The notes beneath the pieces were generated by a model. The model saw only the letters and a list, made by a program, of their open reading frames with translations. It was not told the origin of the DNA and did not search any database. From positions 1 through 33,896 of the forward strand of contig DMYD01000026.1 in assembly GCA_003483745.1 (NCBI GenBank): a stretch of 33,896 nt of DNA. Direction: 5' to 3'. Positions 31,128 to 33,896 of the stretch are shown one piece after another. Source of the DNA: Roseburia sp. (lineage in GTDB: Bacteria > Bacillota > Clostridia > Lachnospirales > Lachnospiraceae). The position numbers and the translations under genes are program-made. Within the stretch, counting starts at the first letter, position 1; each line of letters starts with the position of its first letter.

Positions 31128-31143
31128 AGCATAAAGTAGGATA
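31114..31143 (+). repeat. Three 10-bp tandem repeats (AAGTAGSATA), candidate RHH operator
   Basis: AAGTAGGATA, AAGTAGCATA, AAGTAGGATA at 31114, 31124 and 31134, with one-base variation. The 10-base period puts all copies on the same face of the helix, as in operators filled cooperatively by RHH dimers. They cover the -10 and start region of the plus-strand promoter. Confidence 0.75.
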
Positions 31144-31169
31144 AAATGCGAAACAAGGAGGATTATGAA

Positions 31170-31841
31170 ATGGAAAACGAAACAAAATTGTGTAAACACT
31201 GTAAGAGTGAGATACCGAAAGGCGCGAAGGTCTGCCCGAATTGCAGAAAAAAGCAGGGCGGTATCGGGAAATGGATTGTGATCGCTGTGATAGCAGTTGT
31301 GCTGATCGGAGCAGTGTCAGGTGGTGGATCAGATAAACCGAAAAAGGTAGAAAATATTGCGACACAGAACAATACAGATAACGAGGCTGATGTGATGAAT
31401 GATACGGCAGAAATTGACTCTGCTAAACAGGAGGACAGTGAAAAAGACATATTTGGAATTGGTGAAACAGCAGAAATGAATGATGTGCAGGTTACAATGG
31501 TCAATTATACGCAGAGCAGCGGATCGGAGTATAATAAACCGTCGGATGGAAATGAGTTTGTTCTGGTAGAGTTTGAGATCGCAAATAATTCTGATTCTGA
31601 GATAAATATAAGCAGTGTGGCGAGTTTTGAGGCATATGCAGATGATTATGCACTGAATTATTCAGTGAGTGCTCTTTTGGAGAAAAATGATCAAAATCAG
31701 TTAGATGGAACCATTGCTGCAGGGAAAAAAATGAATGGTGTAATCGGATATGAGGTTCCTACGGATTGGAAAACAATCGAAATTCATTTTAAGGATAATG
31801 TCTGGAGCAGTAATAAATTTAAGTTTGAAATAACGAAATAG
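31170..31841 (+). CDS. Zinc-ribbon, single-TM, DUF4352-like protein
   Basis: 223 residues. The N-terminal zinc ribbon has C8-x2-C11 and C22-x2-C25; a TM helix (about 35-52, WIVIAVIAVVLIGAV) is followed by an acidic, Asn-rich linker (about 55-100) and a C-terminal beta domain (about 100-223: MNDVQVTMVNYTQS, then EFVLVEFEIANNSDSEINIS, then GVIGYEVPTDWKTIEIHF) matching the DUF4352 immunoglobulin-like fold. The ribbon is probably cytoplasmic and the beta domain outside. AAGGAGG ends 8 bases before ATG 31170; an in-frame ATG at 31146 lies upstream of that site and is rejected. Monocistronic, likely under RHH control. Function unknown. Confidence 0.85.
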   Translation: MENETKLCKHCKSEIPKGAKVCPNCRKKQGGIGKWIVIAVIAVVLIGAVSGGGSDKPKKVENIATQNNTDNEADVMNDTAEIDSAKQEDSEKDIFGIGETAEMNDVQVTMVNYTQSSGSEYNKPSDGNEFVLVEFEIANNSDSEINISSVASFEAYADDYALNYSVSALLEKNDQNQLDGTIAAGKKMNGVIGYEVPTDWKTIEIHFKDNVWSSNKFKFEITK

Positions 31842-31852
31842 ACAGATGGGAG

Positions 31853-31883
31853 GCAGACATCGGATAAAGGATGTCTGCTTTTT
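31853..31883 (+). terminator. Terminator of the zinc-ribbon gene
   Basis: Perfect 9-bp stem GCAGACATC (31853-31861) / GATGTCTGC (31870-31878) with five T. Confidence 0.9.
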
Positions 31884-31943
31884 CTGAATTAATTTGGATC
31901 GTCAGTTTATTTATAAATAGTTTGTCAGAAAGTAAAAAAATTC

Positions 31944-31972
31944 TTGACACACAAGGCATCGTGTACTATACT
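31944..31972 (+). promoter_or_regulatory. Promoter of the rplM-rpsI operon
   Basis: Consensus TTGACA (31944-31949), 17 bases, TATACT (31967-31972), leaving a leader of about 140 bases before rplM. Confidence 0.88.
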
Positions 31973-31978
31973 ATTTAA

Positions 31979-32119
31979 GTCTGTGATAGTGAAGTAATGT
32001 CAATCCAAAGCCCCGGAGCGACATTTAAACTATAAACAATTTATTGAATACCAAGCGGTGTGTCCTGGACATTCACATTGCAGCGGTGTTCCGTAACATT
32101 ATTTCTAGGAGGAAGATCA
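31979..32119 (+). promoter_or_regulatory. 5' leader of rplM, candidate ribosomal-protein leader RNA
   Basis: About 140 untranslated bases. AATGTC (31996-32001) can pair with GACATT (32020-32025). A second region has repeated CGGTGT and complementary GGACA / TGTTCC segments close to the AGGAGGA site. Autoregulatory leaders for L13 are known in several bacterial groups, but I could not match this one to a described consensus. Confidence 0.35.
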
Positions 32120-32548
32120 ATGAAAACTTTTATGGCTAGCCCAGCTACCATTGATAGAAAATGGTATGTAGTTGACGCTGAAGGTATGACATTAGGACGT
32201 TTAGCATCTGAAGTTGCTAAAGTATTAAGAGGAAAGAATAAAGCAATCTTTACACCACACATCGATACAGGTGATTATGTAATCGTTGTTAACGCTGAGA
32301 AGATCAAAGTAACTGGTAAGAAATTAGAGCAGAAGATCTACTACAATCACTCTGATTATGTAGGTGGTATGAAAGAGACTACCTTAAAAGAAATGTTAGC
32401 AAAACATCCGGAAAGAGTTATCGAGCACGCAGTAAAAGGCATGCTTCCAAAAGGACCTTTAGGAAGAGAGATGTATACAAAATTATTCGTATACGTTGGA
32501 CCGGATCACAAGCATGCAGCTCAGAAACCTGAAGCTTTAACATTTTAA
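32120..32548 (+). CDS. rplM: 50S ribosomal protein L13
   Basis: A 142-residue early-assembly protein of the large subunit. KTFMASPATIDRKWYVVDAEGMTLGRLAS at the N-terminus, then HIDTGDYVIVVNAEKIKVTGKK, KYYNHSDYVGG-like segment and GMLPKGPLGREMYTKLFVYVG are diagnostic. AGGAGGA sits 6 bases before the ATG. Codon use is strongly biased (TTA for Leu), typical of a highly expressed gene here. Co-transcribed with rpsI, 16 bases downstream. Confidence 0.98.
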   Translation: MKTFMASPATIDRKWYVVDAEGMTLGRLASEVAKVLRGKNKAIFTPHIDTGDYVIVVNAEKIKVTGKKLEQKIYYNHSDYVGGMKETTLKEMLAKHPERVIEHAVKGMLPKGPLGREMYTKLFVYVGPDHKHAAQKPEALTF

Positions 32549-32564
32549 TTAGGAGGGAAAAACA

Positions 32565-32957
32565 GTGGCTAATACAAAGTATTACGGAACAGGAAGAAGA
32601 AAATCATCTGTTGCCAGAGTATATTTAGTACCAGGTACAGGTAAAATTACCATCAATAAAAGAGATATGGATGAGTATTTCGGATTAGAGACATTAAAGG
32701 TTGTTGTTCGTCAGCCTTTAACAGCTACCGAGACAGCTGATAAATTCGACGTTTTAGTAAACGTTCGCGGTGGTGGATACACAGGACAGGCAGGAGCTAT
32801 CCGTCATGGTATCGCTCGTGCATTATTAAATGTAGACGCTGACTATAGACCAGTATTAAAGAAAGCAGGATACTTAACACGTGATCCTCGTATGAAAGAG
32901 CGTAAGAAGTACGGTCTCAAAGCAGCACGTCGTGCACCGCAGTTCAGCAAGCGATAA
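32565..32957 (+). CDS. rpsI: 30S ribosomal protein S9
   Basis: A 130-residue protein starting at GTG with AGGAGGG upstream. Full S9 signature: YYGTGRRKSSVARVYL, GGGYTGQAGAIRHGIARALL, and the C-terminal tail KYGLKAARRAPQFSKR that reaches the P-site tRNA. Codon use changes abruptly in the last 15 codons: every earlier Leu is TTA and every Ser TCA/TCT, whereas the end uses CTC, CCG, AGC and CGA. The protein sequence stays normal. This fits replacement of the 3' end by an integrative element that restores the coding sequence. Confidence 0.98.
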   Translation: MANTKYYGTGRRKSSVARVYLVPGTGKITINKRDMDEYFGLETLKVVVRQPLTATETADKFDVLVNVRGGGYTGQAGAIRHGIARALLNVDADYRPVLKKAGYLTRDPRMKERKKYGLKAARRAPQFSKR

Positions 32958-32988
32958 TCGACTGCTCAGACTATATCAAAATGGTTCA

Positions 32989-33022
32989 AAAAGCCCGGAA
33001 AATCAAGGTTTTCCGAGCTTTT
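32989..33022 (+). terminator. Terminator after rpsI
   Basis: AAAAGCCCGGAAAA (32989-33002) pairs with TTTTCCGAGCTTTT (33009-33022) with one mismatch, ending in a T-rich arm. Confidence 0.75.
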
Positions 33023-33047
33023 GCTATATCTAAACGGGCTGATATGG

Positions 33048-33256
33048 TTTGACCAAATTTGGCAAAACGAGAGCCGATTTCACCCAATTTTTAGTGGTTA
33101 AATATAGGACAACCGGCAAAAATGGGGTCAAAAAACGGCCTTAGTGGTTAAAAAATAGGACAACCAGAGAGCAATTTCGGGGGTATTTTTGAGGGTGATT
33201 TGGCACTCTCAGACACCGGATTTTTCGCTGGAGGGTTTGGCATAATTTGACCAAAT
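33048..33256. repeat. 11-bp direct repeat TTTGACCAAAT (33048-33058 and 33246-33256)
   Basis: Two identical copies flank the longer repeats at 33091-33165. The first copy continues into a perfect palindrome CCAAATTTGG (33053-33062). Possible recombinase arm sites or partition sites. Confidence 0.5.
33091..33165 (+). repeat. 24/25-bp direct repeat pair TTAGTGGTTAAA...TAGGACAACC
   Basis: Copies at 33091-33114 and 33141-33165 differ by a few bases in the A-rich centre and lie 50 bases apart. The intervening DNA is non-coding. The layout resembles arm-type integrase binding repeats near an element end, or iterons for the ParA system downstream. Confidence 0.65.
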
Positions 33257-33285
33257 CTGAACAATTAAATATGATTCTAATGCAG

Positions 33286-33318
33286 GCACTCAGTAACAAA
33301 TAACTGGGTGCTTTTTTT
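33286..33318 (+). terminator. Terminator-like hairpin 1 in the element leader
   Basis: GCACTCAGT (33286-33294) pairs with ACTGGGTGC (33303-33311) with one T-G pair, then seven T. A 10-codon frame (33271-33303, MILMQALSNK) ends in its loop, which recalls an attenuator, but it has no ribosome binding site. Confidence 0.75.
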
Positions 33319-33345
33319 ATTTCAGAGATTCCGGCATTAGAAAGG

Positions 33346-33378
33346 GCCGTCACTTTACGATTGAAGTGGCGGCTTTTT
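33346..33378 (+). terminator. Terminator-like hairpin 2 upstream of parA
   Basis: GCCGTCACTT (33346-33355) pairs with AAGTGGCGGC (33364-33373) with one T-G pair, then five T. It stands 45 bases before parA and would block read-through from rpsI. Confidence 0.75.
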
Positions 33379-33422
33379 CTATTTCCAGAAACAACAGCAA
33401 CAATCAGAAATGAGGTGAAGTC

Positions 33423-33896
33423 ATGAACACACAAATCATCGCCATCGCCAAACCAGAAGGGCGGCGTTGGCAAAACGACAACCTGTGCGAACTTGGGAAT
33501 AGGTCTGGCACAGGCCGGAAAGAAAGTGCTTCTGATCGACGGAGACCCGCAAGGGAGCCTGACAATTAGCCTAGGGAATCCGCAACCGGACAAGTTACCA
33601 TTTACACTGTCGGATGCAATGGGCAAAATTCTGATGGATCAGCCTATACGCCCCGGAGAAGGTATTCTGCATCATGCAGAAGGTGTTGACCTGATGCCTG
33701 CGGATATTCAGCTTTCCGGTATGGAGGTTTCTCTGGTAAACGCCATGAGCCGTGAAACGATTTTACGGCAATACTTGGACACATTGAAGGGACAGTATTC
33801 CCATATCTTGATTGACTGCCAGCCCTCGTTAGGGATGCTTACGGTCAATGCGCTGGTGGCTGCGAATAGGATTATAATTCCCGTTCAGGCAGAGTA
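33423..33896 (+). pseudogene. ParA/Soj-family ATPase, frameshifted near the N-terminus, truncated by the window end
   Basis: The start ATG follows GAGGTGAAG. It reads MNTQIIAIA and should continue NQKGGVGKTTTCANLG, but one extra A at 33450-33452 (AAAC for AAC) shifts the frame, so the deviant Walker A motif (KGGVGKTT) is encoded in the other frame. After the shift the ParA sequence is intact to the window edge: VLLIDGDPQGSLT (Walker A'), DLMPADIQLSGMEVSL, ILIDCQPSLGMLTVNAL (Walker B). ParA ATPases segregate plasmids and elements. No start codon exists in the shifted frame before the P-loop, so no active protein is expected unless the extra base is a sequencing error. Confidence 0.8.

Larger units (their letters stand above)
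33023..33896. mobile_element. Edge of a putative integrative/conjugative element downstream of rpsI
   Basis: After the rpsI terminator the composition and content change: no gene for about 400 bases, paired direct repeats, two terminator-like hairpins, then a ParA gene of the type carried by Tn1549-like conjugative elements, with CTG/CGC/GCC-rich codon use unlike the host genes. The far end, integrase and second att copy are outside the window, so boundaries are guesses. The codon switch at 32913-32957 suggests that the real left junction lies inside rpsI. Confidence 0.45.

Noticed and set aside
33271..33303. 10-codon leader peptide and attenuator before parA
   Set aside because: The frame ends in the hairpin loop as an attenuator would, but no ribosome binding site precedes it and no regulatory codons stand out.
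33141..33626. Minus-strand 161-codon frame over the parA leader
   Set aside because: Antisense shadow of parA crossing the terminators and repeats; no recognisable domain.
1..33896. CRISPR arrays
   Set aside because: No regularly spaced direct repeats of CRISPR size were seen. The repeat arrays found are coding heptads or short paired repeats.

Overview
The window looks like a chromosomal segment of a motile, gut-type Lachnospiraceae bacterium (Roseburia / Agathobacter-like Firmicute). This rests on gene content, strong AGGAGG-type ribosome binding sites, moderate-to-low GC, near-exclusive TTA/AGA codon use in ribosomal protein genes, and c-di-GMP and chemotaxis genes beside an ECF transporter module. 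No 16S gene is present, so the genus is inference.

Layout. (1) 1-430: a tRNA-Tyr / tRNA-Leu pair with promoter and terminator. (2) 560-7480: a methyl-accepting chemotaxis protein, a Ca2+-type P-type ATPase, an SseB-like protein, convergent ybaK, and a DUF308/HdeD-like membrane protein. (3) 7500-10550: a c-di-GMP block. A GAF-GGDEF-HD-GYP protein on the minus strand diverges from a small protein and a second HD-GYP protein, through two overlapping promoters. (4) 10567-16770: a TetR regulator, then an MMPL/RND exporter, a secreted Leu/Gly heptad-repeat protein and an MntP-like membrane protein in one apparent operon. (5) 16933-22000: a B12-binding radical SAM protein overlapping a DEDDh exonuclease, an unrecognised membrane-anchored helical protein on the minus strand, a 34-residue membrane peptide and a VanW-family protein. 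(6) 22099-27930: a tight seven-gene run (AIR-synthase-like, Lrp/AsnC, aminotransferase, trmL, ecfA1, ecfA2, ecfT) closed by a strong terminator. (7) 27930-28227: about 300 bases of densely folded DNA before truA, starting with a palindromic element also present at 2328. (8) 28228-31890: truA, an HTH regulator divergent from a degenerate membrane-anchored Ser/Thr-kinase-like protein, and a 52-residue ribbon-helix-helix protein divergent from a zinc-ribbon/DUF4352 protein, with three 10-bp tandem repeats over the promoter. (9) 31940-33020: promoter, leader, rplM, rpsI and terminator. (10) 33020-33896: the edge of a probable integrative element, with direct repeats, two terminator hairpins and a frameshifted parA running off the window.

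Strongest leads: the folded intergenic block and its dispersed palindromic partner (2328-2352 and 27932-28215); a c-di-GMP protein whose GGDEF active site is degenerate while the inhibitory RxxD site is kept; the RHH protein with in-phase 10-bp repeats over a divergent promoter; and the abrupt codon-usage switch in the last 15 codons of rpsI, which suggests that an integrative element used the rpsI 3' end as its attachment site. All assignments come from reading motifs by eye; no database search was run.
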